Shown in pieces: positions 10,995-20,363 of a stretch of DNA of 37,815 nt (its first letter is position 1; each line of letters opens with the position of its first letter). The notes beneath the pieces were generated by a model. It had not been told where the DNA came from. It ran no database searches and worked only from the letters and a program-made list of their open reading frames with translations. The position numbers and the translations under genes are program-made. Source of the stretch: Obelidium mucronatum (taxonomy: Eukaryota; Chytridiomycota; Chytridiomycetes; Chytridiales; Chytriomycetaceae); contig JAIVFH010000261.1 in the NCBI GenBank assembly GCA_025765595.1, forward strand, positions 1 through 37,815, read 5' to 3'.

Positions 10995-12180
10995 TTATAA
11001 TACACCTACCACTGCGCCCGGGAGGGGTCCCACCGCCGCGGCAACAGCAGTCCCCGCCGCAAACATGGCCGCAACAGTCACAAGACTCGCAACTCCAAGC
11101 TGCGCCAACCCACTCAACCCGTGTCCACTCGTGCACCCACCAGCAACACGCGATACTACTACTCCCAATTATTCCGGCTCCATACTTGAACCCACCCATC
11201 CACGCCGACAAGGCAGCGCCAGCCATGACGCCTCCCGTGAATCGAAGACTATGCGCGAGGTCCGCGTAACCACTGTAATAAGGCGTATTGGTTTTCCAGT
11301 TTGGATCCACTCCGCGCACAAAGAGAGAGCCCATGTACGGGTACACGGCAGAAGCCCCAATCATGCTGCCAGTTAAAACAATATGCGTGATTTGACTGAT
11401 TCCAACAGCGATACCAGCATGAATAGGGGACCAGGCGGGAGCAAATGGGTTGAACCCCAATGCTTCAAACTCAGGAAGTAATGAAAATGGGTCGCTCTTT
11501 GCAGTACTACTAGAGACAACCTGTAGAAAGTCATGAGTCATGTCCTTGGAATAATCGTTTCTCCAGTCAATTTGCGAGTTGATGAACCAAAGGACGGGGA
11601 ATCCCAGAAAACAAGCTCCCACAGCGATCGTTTGAATAGACACCCCAAGGACGCCATCAAATGTCTTTGATGGATTTTTGGATCCAAAGCCAGGCAAAAA
11701 ATGTTTCGTGAGGTACTTGTGGAATGTTCCAAAAGTGATTGATCCAACAAGGAGACCGGCAAACAGAAATGGCGAATGAGGAACTCCAGTAGCGAATTGA
11801 AGAAAAGCAGTTCCGGGGCATGCGCCAGAAAGTGCCATTCCCTTTTTATGTCGTGAGTGATCCCGATCACAAAAACAAACATGACTCACTGCGCCAACTC
11901 CCGCTCCACCCAAAATATTGCTTCCATATATTCCCAACGCGTTTATTCCAGCAGACATTGGCGGCTTAACACATCTCTCATAGACTCCCAGCTTCTCCAA
12001 TACAGTAACGCCCACCAGTCCCACAACTGTAGCAGACAAAAATACAACAAGCATTTCCAGTTGAGTCCACTGCATTTGTCCGATAATCACAGATGGGAGA
12101 TATACTTTGGCCTTTTCTAATGCAAACCCAAAGATAACGCCAGCCATCGTATGGCGCGTCAAGTTCCAAACTTTTGACAT
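10995..12180 (-). CDS. YeeE/YedE-family sulfur-compound (thiosulfate-type) transporter, 365 aa
   Basis: Three exons: 12180-11890, 11841-11196 and 11155-10995. The protein has the two-half fold of the YeeE/YedE (DUF395, Sulf_transp) family with about ten hydrophobic segments. Both halves carry the conserved Cys motif: LSGACPGT (Cys about 105) and AGGCTSGHGLSGLA (Cys about 320). In bacterial homologs such cysteines relay thiosulfate through the membrane; the fungal substrate is inferred. Intron 1 (48 nt) has no stop and intron 2 (40 nt, GTGGGT...TAG) shifts the frame; only splicing intron 2 restores the GCTSGHG motif and ends the gene at TAA 10995. ATG 12180 is the first true ATG. Unspliced, the frame runs on into the OCIA-like gene. 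Confidence 0.85.
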
Positions 12181-12299
12181 TTTTACCAATAAATAATACT
12201 TGAAAACAATTTCAATATTTAAACGACATGTATTTTTCTTGCCCCAAATATACAGTAAATAACAAGATTAGAGAGAGTGTTCCTAAACCGTCTTCCGAC

Positions 12300-13915
12300 T
12301 CATCCAAACAAGATGCTAGTCTTCCCACCAGGTGGAGCCAACACCTTACTAGATGGTCTTTCGTAGTTTGGCTCACTCAACGCGTTTCTATCTCTCAATC
12401 CGTTTCCAGGAGCGCCAACCATTCCAGAAGCAGCTGGTGCAGCAGAGTTGCTGTTTCCACCGACAGGCATGTCGTCAAAACCGCCACCAAACAGGTTGTT
12501 GTGGTCGTGAGCATGGGCACTCATCTTGCGACCAAAGTGCTTGGTGTTGGGCGCTTCGTACCCAGCAGCTTCAGCTTCGAGGGCCTTACGGTCAGCAATT
12601 TCGTGTTGGGTCTCATTTGGGTTGTGGTAGGCACCTTTTCCAGTCTTGTGGGCAGTTTTGGTTGAGCCTCCCATGTCCCAGTGAGTTTCATTGTGGGTGT
12701 GGTAAGCAGACTTGCGTGCAGCGGCATTGGGGAGAGGAGCGTCGTCAAAAGATTGTGGTTCAGACAGTGAAGACCAGTTGGGGTCACGGCGCCCAGTCTT
12801 TCTAACTGGAGCAGCTTGTTGGACTTGGTCATCAGTCATGAATGGAGCAGCTTGACGAGCAGGGGCGGCTTTGACAGGTTCTGGTTCAGTGTTGAAAATG
12901 TTGGAAGATGGGCCTCCTGGCCTGTGGATAACACGGGACGATGGGCGAGCTCCAGTAACAGGTTCAGTTTGAGAAAGAAGGTTGCCCATTGCAGAAGGCT
13001 CATGGCGAGTGGCTGCAACCTGAACTTCTTGGGTACCAAAAATGTTTTCAGAGCTAGTTGGCTTTCTTGGTGGGGCAGAAGAGACGGCAGGAATAGATTC
13101 TAAGAAGAATGTGTTATAGAACTTTCGAGCAGGAGACAAATAAATAAAACACACCTTCTTCTGGTTCATATTCGTATTGCTCATTAGGACCACGAGCAAC
13201 AATCAAATTGTTGTATGGCTCCTTCAAGCGATCGACAATTCTTGGGCCCAACACGGGCAAGATAACTTCGGAAGAGTTGGACTTGCAGTACAAGGAGTTG
13301 GGAAGAACTCCAATTTGTCTCAACACGGTTCCTTGGTCCCAGTACATGTGCAACGTTTGAATTTTGTCAGAAGAAGCATCAAAGTGGACGATTGTAACCT
13401 GGAAAAGAGGAGCATGAGTGTGAGTTGAATAGAAAGTGATATGACACGTATTCTCTTGAAATTTAATATAAGGGGGAAATCAACGTACAAGGGGGAAGAC
13501 GATACGCTTGCGGGTTGGTTTCACGTTTGGCAGGATCCAGTCGATTTGCGAGTCGTGGACTAGAGTAATGAGGGCTTCTTCGACGAGCTGGTTCTGTGCC
13601 ACGACAGTGGACAGGATCTGTACAGCCAAGCAATGCAAATTAGTGAGAGAGCACCAACCAACACCCAACCACGCAGCGCCAAAGCACAGCAAAACACGCT
13701 CAACACACACAAACCTGCTCTTCAAAGTGCGCGTGTTCGCGCTGCGAAACAAAGGCTTTGACGAAGGCCGCCAGCGACGCCTGCGACCCGTCGGCGCCCT
13801 GGCCGCTCGGCGCGCACACAACGGTCGGCGCCGCCGCAGAGAAGCACGCGAGCGCCGCTGCGGCGTTGGCGGCGGCGACGCTGCGCTTGAACTGCGAATA
13901 CGCACTGACGGTCAT
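12300..13915 (-). CDS. NTF2-like domain protein with Jupiter/HN1-type C-terminal motifs, 457 aa
   Basis: Four exons: 13915-13715, 13617-13489, 13398-13155 and 13099-12300. Residues about 1-180 form an NTF2/SnoaL-like domain: an Ala-rich helix with the AHFEEQ segment, LVEEALITLVHDSQIDWILP, then HMYWDQGTVLRQIGVLP, as in a fungal family of unknown function. The C-terminal 265 residues are disordered and carry motifs typical of Jupiter/HN1 (JPT) microtubule-associated proteins: ENIFGT (about 209-214), SSRVIHRPGG with NIFN (245-261), a NLFGG copy, and the terminal PSSKVLAPPGGKTSILFG. Two copies of a Y-H-x-x-NET motif lie between. The role is unknown; scaffold or microtubule-linked functions are inferences. 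Exon 1 is GC-rich and Ala-rich. Confidence 0.8.
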
Positions 13916-14135
13916 TTTTGGCTTTTTTTGTTTTCTTGGTTTTCTTTGCAAGTCTGGAAATGTCGGACGCGTCGGTCTGCTTTATTTGCTTTTATTTGCT
14001 TGGTTCGTAAATAATGATAATAGTAAAAATGATTGCCGTTGATTACTGCACTGGTGATGGTATTGCTGATGTAAACATTTCTCGACAGCCTGATTTCAAT
14101 CACGCGTCCACAATCACCCTTCTAGCTACACCCAG

Positions 14136-15470
14136 TTGCGCGATTCAGGCATTGAAGTTTGCAGTTTGACAGATCGAACTGAGGGTTTCATCCGTAGAAA
14201 CTTTACTCTCCCCTGTTTTACCTTTTTCTTTCGGTTGCCAGCTGACTTGGAATCTGAACCGTTACCTTCTGCTCGATTCAAAGAAAAGAGATTGGTGACC
14301 ATATTCATGCAGGAAATATCAATAGCCGGTTTTTTTAGCGGACATTTTTTCTCGAGATACTTTTACGATTATTGGATTACTGTGGCGGCTGTCAACTCCA
14401 AGAGGGAAACTTGCCTGTATTCCACAGTCGCAGTCCGTGATCGTCCTTCGGAACCGCAGCTACAGCAAGTATCAAGACTGAGAGATGGAGAAGTCTTCTT
14501 ATCTGATGAAATTGATGATGAAGAGTTGAGTATCCTTTGATTTAAAATCCGAAATTGGTCGTGCCCTTTTTTTTTAGCCCCATACATCTCTTAAAGATCT
14601 ACAGCATCACAACTAAGAAGCTGACCAGATTAATTTTCATGTTCAGATTGCGGGGATAACGGTGGATTGTATACGATCAGAATTGATGATTGCGATGATT
14701 CGAAACACCAGTCTGAGCTTCCAGTCAAGCTGCGTAGTGAATCACAAGGACCATAGATTCTGGCCAACTAAAGCTGCTTGGGACACTTCTATTCAGCGGC
14801 AAAGTATTGGTTAAATCGGTCGGGATCGTAAAAAGAATGGAGCAGCTGAGGATATTATTACCCCACTATTACCTGCCTCAGACGAGAATGAGGACAGCCG
14901 GTACACAATCGCCGTCTTCAATGAGTAATTCGTTCTTAGAGATTATCGTTCGGACGTCTGTATTTAATATCACGGAGGTCCTGCGATTCTGGTGGGGGAT
15001 GTTTCAACAAGATCTGATATTCAGCTGCCTTTCCCGATAATCCAGAAACCCATGCATTATTCTGTCGGAGAATGATTTTATATTGTTCGATAACTCGAGT
15101 TATGGTTTGTCTACTGCGTCCGCCACCGTTCAACAGTTCAAGTATCAAATCAATACTTCAAAGATCCTGCGAAACATCATCAAATAGCAGAACATAAATC
15201 TAAGTTGAGAGTCATCAGAGGTTGAAGAAAAAAAGTCGCCGATTTTGGGATCGACAAACAAACTTAGTGGAGGACTACGAATTTATCCGCCAAACTTGAT
15301 GCAATTACAGTACTATTGATGTCCTGGGGTCGCGTTTAACCCTTGATTATTATTGGATACGTGTGAAGCCGCATGAAGAGGAAAACTACTGCCTACAAAA
15401 CACCAAGCTTAGCTCCATTCTGCTCTATTTTTCAATCCGTGGGATGTTTAGTTTTTGTGTCAGCGCGTTG
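14136..15470 (+). pseudogene. possible degraded gene (weak)
   Basis: An open frame of 134 codons at 14136-14540 lacks an ATG start near its 5' end (it opens at TTG). It ends in an acidic stretch before a GT...TTTTTAG sequence that looks like a short intron (14530-14577), but joining it leaves the frame off by one. After 14578 one frame reads like protein for long stretches (14617-14811, 14815-14925, 14968-15072) yet is broken by TAA at 14614, 14812, 14926 and 14965 and TGA at 15073. The stop density is not clearly below chance, so this may be ordinary noncoding DNA. No family recognised. Confidence 0.25.
14170..14262. repeat. diverged repeat, copy A
   Basis: The stretch around 14180 (TGAGGGTTTCATCC, then GAAACTTT) resembles 17400-17435 at most positions over about 32 nt, and a second matching block (TTGGAATCTG) follows about 45-85 nt later in each. 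It suggests an old dispersed or duplicated element in the gene-poor zone. Confidence 0.35.
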
Positions 15471-15976
15471 CTAGCTTTAAGGGGAGGACTGTGGACCTAG
15501 AATCAAAAGCCGCCGCACTTTCCACAAAGGAAAATGTCAATATCCTCAAAAGACGCTCACCAAACGATGCATAATAGTTTCTTGGTAGGATAAGTGCCAA
15601 CATCGGGTATAGGTGTGAATATCGACCTTGGCAACACTTTAACTCATTTGGGGAAAGCAAAGAAAGGAGAAGAAAAAAACGTGGTCGCGCAAATCAAATA
15701 ATCTGAAATCCTTTCCTCCAGTCCTTCCAAGAAAAGTATGATTAATAAGATGGAATGACAAAGGGGATTGCAAGGAATTACGTTGCAAGCTTGCAGTTTG
15801 TCTCCCATCATTCTTTTCAGCCCAGCTTTAATACTGCGCGAGAAAATAAAAAAGTGCGCTTCTTATTGGTGAGTGGAAGTTTTCATCAAACGCCCCTTCA
15901 ATTTTCCTCAAGAATTCAGATGAACCATATTTAACAGAGATATCTGATCTCATGCATTTAATTTATTAGATATCGT

Positions 15977-16636
15977 TTATCTTCTCGAAGGATTTGACGC
16001 CCTTGTGGAAGTATTAGCTGGTCTCCGCACCCGAAACTCAACAGAATATGGAATCACTTGAACACTACTCTCGCGAACATGCCTCAACTGCCGCGGTATA
16101 TAATGCGCCCCAAACCATTCAATATGACCCGCTCGTTTCATCCCCTTCATCATCCATTCATCCAACTCATCCTTCACTCCTCGATAATGCAAGTCCAAAA
16201 CATGATTGATGTGCAGCACAACAAAGTCAAGCACGACGCGATTCAAAATCATCCATGATATCCTGTACGTTTCGGATACAATGAATCGAAGGAGGGATTC
16301 AGGTGTTTCTCCCTTGAAGGCCAAGTATCCTGGTGATGATCGTGTTCCTCCGAATGGGATGGGGCTGCTTGGGTGGAATAGTCGACCGGCAAGTGCGTAA
16401 ATTAGGCGGGCTGGGTGATGTACTTTTGTTTCTTGGAAGAGTTTCATGATGAGGTTGATGGTTTGTTGGGGTTCGTTTTCTCTATCGATTGGGGGAGTGG
16501 GAGTAGTGAGGATCCTTGTTGACTCTGGTGCTCGAGATATTCGAAAAAACGACGGAGTCGGTATACCAGTGGTTGCTGTTGTTGTTGGCTGTTGTTGCTG
16601 TTGCTGTGGTGTGGTCGTTTGGATGGAGTTTGACAT
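15977..16636 (-). CDS. hypothetical protein, 219 aa
   Basis: Intact single-exon ORF with ATG at 16636. I do not recognise it. The N-terminus is low complexity (poly-Gln run of about 6, Thr/Pro-rich to residue 55). Residues about 55-215 look folded: a helix with INLIMKLFQETKVHHPARLIYALAGRLF, a Pro/Gly turn, then LLRFIVSETYRISWMILNRVVLDFVVLHINHVLDLHY, and a basic tail. No signal peptide is visible. It stands alone in a 4-kb gene-poor stretch. Length makes chance unlikely, but expression is unproven; it could be lineage-specific. Confidence 0.5.
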   Translation of the reverse strand: MSNSIQTTTPQQQQQQPTTTATTGIPTPSFFRISRAPESTRILTTPTPPIDRENEPQQTINLIMKLFQETKVHHPARLIYALAGRLFHPSSPIPFGGTRSSPGYLAFKGETPESLLRFIVSETYRISWMILNRVVLDFVVLHINHVLDLHYRGVKDELDEWMMKGMKRAGHIEWFGAHYIPRQLRHVRESSVQVIPYSVEFRVRRPANTSTRASNPSRR

Positions 16637-17394
16637 TATAGAGAGTTTAAATTAATTCCAATCCAATAAGACAAATACTGAGGTAGTGTGATATGCTTTT
16701 TGTATTGGATTTGGTGATTAATTTGAGGGTGTTTTGTAGGGGATCGCTGGAGCCATTTTCTTGGGTGCAGGGTTGGTTGAACAGGTCGATCACACAAATA
16801 TACTCCAATACATGGCAGTTCATCTCAGTTCATGACTGAATGAATTTCTTCTAATGCATTTGTGCCACAATTCTTGGCAAGCTTGCGATATTTTCATCTC
16901 AGTCAGTTGGACCTTGCAGACACTGTGCGACAGTTGGAGGACGCATGGCTGAATGCATCGTCCGTGTGTGGAATTTCTTGAACGAAAGTCTTCCTGATGG
17001 ATATTTCGAATAATTTCGTGCACTGTTGGTTTTGGTTTGTCGGTAATAGGGGCAGGAGAAAGTGGTGGTCAAGATCAATGCCGTTTCACTTAATTCACTA
17101 GAGAAATATTGATTTTAGTTCTCATATTAGAGGGACTGGAGTGGAAGGAGATTGGCGCGAAGAGATTTGGTGCTGTTTTGAGTCTTGTTCGCTATAACTT
17201 GCTGGTTGTCACGGTTTCGGCCAAATTCAATAATTACTATTATTTTCGATTACTGCCAATGATTGACATGGTGTTCTTGAAAAAAAAAATCACGCGCTCC
17301 GACATAGTTGTGACACTCAGAATAAGAATACCTGCAGCCAGAAGAAACGATTAAAACCAGTCTTGATTTAAATTATTTAACTTTCGCAGTTTTA

Positions 17395-17520
17395 CGGGCG
17401 GAATTGAGGGTTTCATTGACGGAAACTTTCATCTTTTTCTGTAGATTGGAGATTCCGTTCGGAATCTCGAGATTTCTTTGTTCCTTCGTTTTCAAGTCAT
17501 AATCGGCGAATTTGGAATCT
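17395..17520. repeat. diverged repeat, copy B
   Basis: Partner of the segment near 14180: shares TGAGGGTTTCATT and GAAACTTTCAT-like blocks and, further on, TTGGAATCTG in the same order and orientation. Similarity is partial. Confidence 0.35.
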
Positions 17521-17597
17521 GTCCTTTTTAACTCGAATTGCATCATGCCGTTTTAGTAGTAATCCATTTCCTTAGGTGCCCTCTTGGGCTAAAGAAC

Positions 17598-17688
17598 TGA
17601 TGCGTGCCCTGCTAATCAGTATAATCAATCGCCATTCCTGTTGGTTCGTTTTTTTTTTTGGAGATTGTCGAAAAGGAGGCACGCATCA
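17598..17688. repeat. 11-bp inverted repeat with 69-nt spacer
   Basis: TGATGCGTGCC at 17598-17608 is the exact reverse complement of GGCACGCATCA at 17678-17688, about 320-400 nt before the phosphatase ATG. The core TGCGTGCC also occurs upstream of the paralogous phosphatase at 35940-35947, which hints at a shared regulatory site. Confidence 0.4.
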
Positions 17689-17926
17689 CTGGGCGAGAGT
17701 TTCAGCTTGACAAATCGTATGAGGACCGATCGCAACCTTTTCCTTACTTAGGATTACCATCCCTTTTAAATGTACAGAGTCCTGTATAGATCCGAGCCGC
17801 TGTTAGTTGAAAAGACTCTAGGAGATCCTTTCTGACAAATCCTTCCAGCGTGCCTTTCAAAAAAAAATTCTGGTGATGTTGAAAAAAAATTTTCACGAGA
17901 AAATTTTCAGAAGAAAAAAAATCGAG

Positions 17927-17963
17927 GAGGAAAAGCCTCTATAAAACCAGGGCAAAAAGCCCT
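17927..17963 (+). promoter_or_regulatory. TATA box flanked by two small hairpins
   Basis: TATAAAA at 17940-17946 lies about 57-63 nt before the phosphatase ATG, a sensible core-promoter position. It is bracketed by two short inverted repeats with A-rich five-nt loops: GAGG/CCTC at 17927-17939 and AGGGC/GCCCT at 17949-17963. The TATA call is reasonable; a role for the hairpins is speculation. Confidence 0.55.
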
Positions 17964-18002
17964 TGTGCCAAAACCCACAAAAAACAGCCTCCATACCAAA
18001 GG

Positions 18003-20299
18003 ATGCAATTCAAATCACTGTTGATCATTGCTACTTTTGCCCTCACGGCTTTCGCTGCGCCAGACGCATCTACTCCAGTGGTTGGTCAAAAGAACCGTTA
18101 CCGTGCATTGCCACGTGGATCCAACCTTGCTATCGTTCCTGTCGATGGTGCTGAGTTTCTTGCTGGACAGGTTTGTATCTTTGTTTAATTGCAGCAATTT
18201 CTCTGTATTCTAACTTGACATCTAGAAATTCGACATTTCCGTTGAGCTTCACTCTGAAGATGGAAAGGCTCCAGACTTGTCTGCTCTGTCCTTCACCATT
18301 AACGGCAAACAAGTGAAAGATGTGATCGTCAACGCTACCGCCCCATACACCAGCACCTACAACAGCACTTACTACGCCGACGGACAATCCGAATACGCCA
18401 ACAAACCAACAACATTCCACGTCTCCCGGGCTTCATGGCGCCGTCTTTCCCTCCCAGCTTCCGGCGACTACAACATCGAACTCTCTGTCGGCTCCGAAAA
18501 GGTCAAAGCCAAATGGGTCGTCAAAGGTTCCTCCACCCGCAAAGTCAAAAACGCCCTCCTCTTTATCGGAGACGGTATGGCTCCCACCATGATCAGCGCC
18601 GCCCGCTATATCTCCAGAAACACCAAATTCGGCAAATTCGCAAACGGCGAAGGATTCCTTGAAATGGAAAAATGGGACACGATGGGGAAAATCTCAACCA
18701 ACGGTATCGACGCAATCATCACCGACTCCGCCAACTCTGCCGCCGCTTACACTTCCGGACACAAGGGCTGGGTCAACACGTTGAACGTTTACGCGGATAC
18801 TACCACCGGCGATCAATTGGATGACGCCAAAGTCGAAACTATCACTGAAGTCATCCGTCGTGTTCGTCCGGGAATGTGCATTGGTATTGTTACTACCGCT
18901 TCCGTGGTAGACGCTACTCCAGCCGCTTTCTACGGACACACGCGTTCGCGTTCCCAAGGAGATGTTCTCGTTGACCAGGCTTTGAACGGATTCAAGCACT
19001 TGGTGTTGACCAACAAGACTAGCAACACTTGGGTTGAAAGGGGGGAATCCATGCCATGGGGTCCAGCTGTGAAGCCAGATGTTCTCTTTGGTGGAGGTGG
19101 TGACAGATTCAAGGGAAGCAAAGCCATGAACGGATCCAACTACTATGACGCCTTCACTGCCGCGGGGTACAAGGTTGTGAATGACAAGGATGAGTTGAAG
19201 AACGTTGGTACCGGTGGTGCTGTTCTCGGAATCTTTACTGCTGGACACATGGATACTTGGTATGAGCGGGAATTCAACAAGGAAGGTTTGAAGACCAACC
19301 TAAACTCGAGCCCCAAGCTTGACAAGACTACTGCCATGAACCAGCCTGGATTGGAGCTCATGACCTTGAAGGCTATTGAAATCATGGAAAAGAAGTGTTC
19401 TGACGGTTGGTTCCTCATGTCTGAAGCTGCTGCCGTCGACAAGTCTATGCACCCAATGGAGTGAGTAGCCTTTCTTTTTTAAGAATTTATTCTTGTTTAT
19501 CAGTTTCTGACTGTTCTGTTTTTTCTACAGCTACGACCGTGGACTTGCTGACCTTTTGGAATTGGACCGTACTTTGAAGGCTGTCCGCTCCTTGCCAAGC
19601 GCCAAAGAAACCGCCATCTTCTTGACCGCCGACCACGCCCAAGGGTACGACGTTTACGGATCTGTTGACTTGAACTACTTCCGAAGTGCCGCCAACGACG
19701 ACTCTGTCGGTGCTGATGGAAAGCCAAACTTGAACAACCCAGGAACTTGGCACGTCGAGCAGCGTAACGCGATTGGTGTCTACCAAGATGCTGGATGGGT
19801 TGACAATGTCCTTGACGCCAACGGTCTTCCAACGAGATTCACTGAAACTAGATACCGTTTGGCTGGTGGTAAAGTTGACATGCCAGACCACGTTGAGAAC
19901 TTTGAATTCAAGGCTCCAGCTGCTGGTGCCAACCCTTTGACTCGTAACCCAGCAATTGTGTTGGCAGCAAACAACGGAACTATGGTTATTCACGACACTG
20001 AAGTGTACATGGCAGACCCACACGACTCTGTCAACAGCATTGGTTTGCCAAGAGCTGGAAACTTGCCTGCCAGCTCTGGACACACTGTCCACACTCTTCA
20101 AGCCGTTGACCTCTACTGCTTTGGTCCTGTTGCTGCATCTTGTGGAAAGCACATGGACAACACTGAATTGTTCTTTTTGATGGCAAACGCGTTGGGACTT
20201 GGTGATGTTGCTGATGCTCCCTCCAAGAATATTTACTCGTCTGCTGCTTCCTTCAGCATCTCTGCTTTTGTAGCCCTTTCTGCGGCTATTTTCCTTTGA
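18003..20299 (+). CDS. secreted GPI-type alkaline phosphatase, copy 1, 723 aa
   Basis: Three exons: 18003-18170, 18226-19460 and 19531-20299. A signal peptide (MQFKSLLIIATFALTAFAAP) starts the protein and a hydrophobic C-terminus (after SSAASFS) fits a GPI-anchor signal, so it should act at the cell surface to release phosphate. Alkaline phosphatase motifs: metal-binding FIGDGMAP (Asp about 172), nucleophile site ITDSANSAA (Ser about 224), FTAGHMDTWYERE, MSEAAAVDKSMHPMD, and FLTADHAQGYD. The Asp-Lys-x-x-His spacing matches bacterial PhoA rather than the Asp-His-x-x-His of yeast Pho8 and animal enzymes. Residues 1-125 before the catalytic fold are an extra N-terminal domain shared with copy 2. 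Intron positions match those of copy 2 (33474-35864). Confidence 0.93.
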
Positions 20300-20363
20300 G
20301 TTCTTCTTTCTTTAATTGTTTACGAAATAGTTTAATTTGCATTAAAAACAGTTATTTAATAAA

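Larger units (their letters stand above)
16637..17939. other. gene-poor region upstream of alkaline phosphatase 1
   Basis: About 1.3 kb without a convincing gene. Short ORFs at 16820-17023 (-) and 17109-17354 (+) have no recognisable content. It holds the second copy of the diverged repeat (about 17395-17520), an inverted repeat (17598-17688), and AT-rich sequence with several A and T runs. The last 400 nt probably contain the phosphatase promoter. Confidence 0.5.

Noticed and set aside
16820..17023. 67-codon Cys/His-containing ORF on the minus strand
   Set aside because: Cys and His spacing fits no zinc-finger class and the length is within chance for AT-rich DNA.
17109..17354. 81-codon ORF on the plus strand
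   Set aside because: No recognisable features, no splice continuation and close to chance length.
18694..20152. Long antisense ORFs within phosphatase 1 (also 33843-35430 within phosphatase 2)
   Set aside because: They mirror the biased codons of the real exons and occur in the same relative frame in both paralogs, as expected for shadows.
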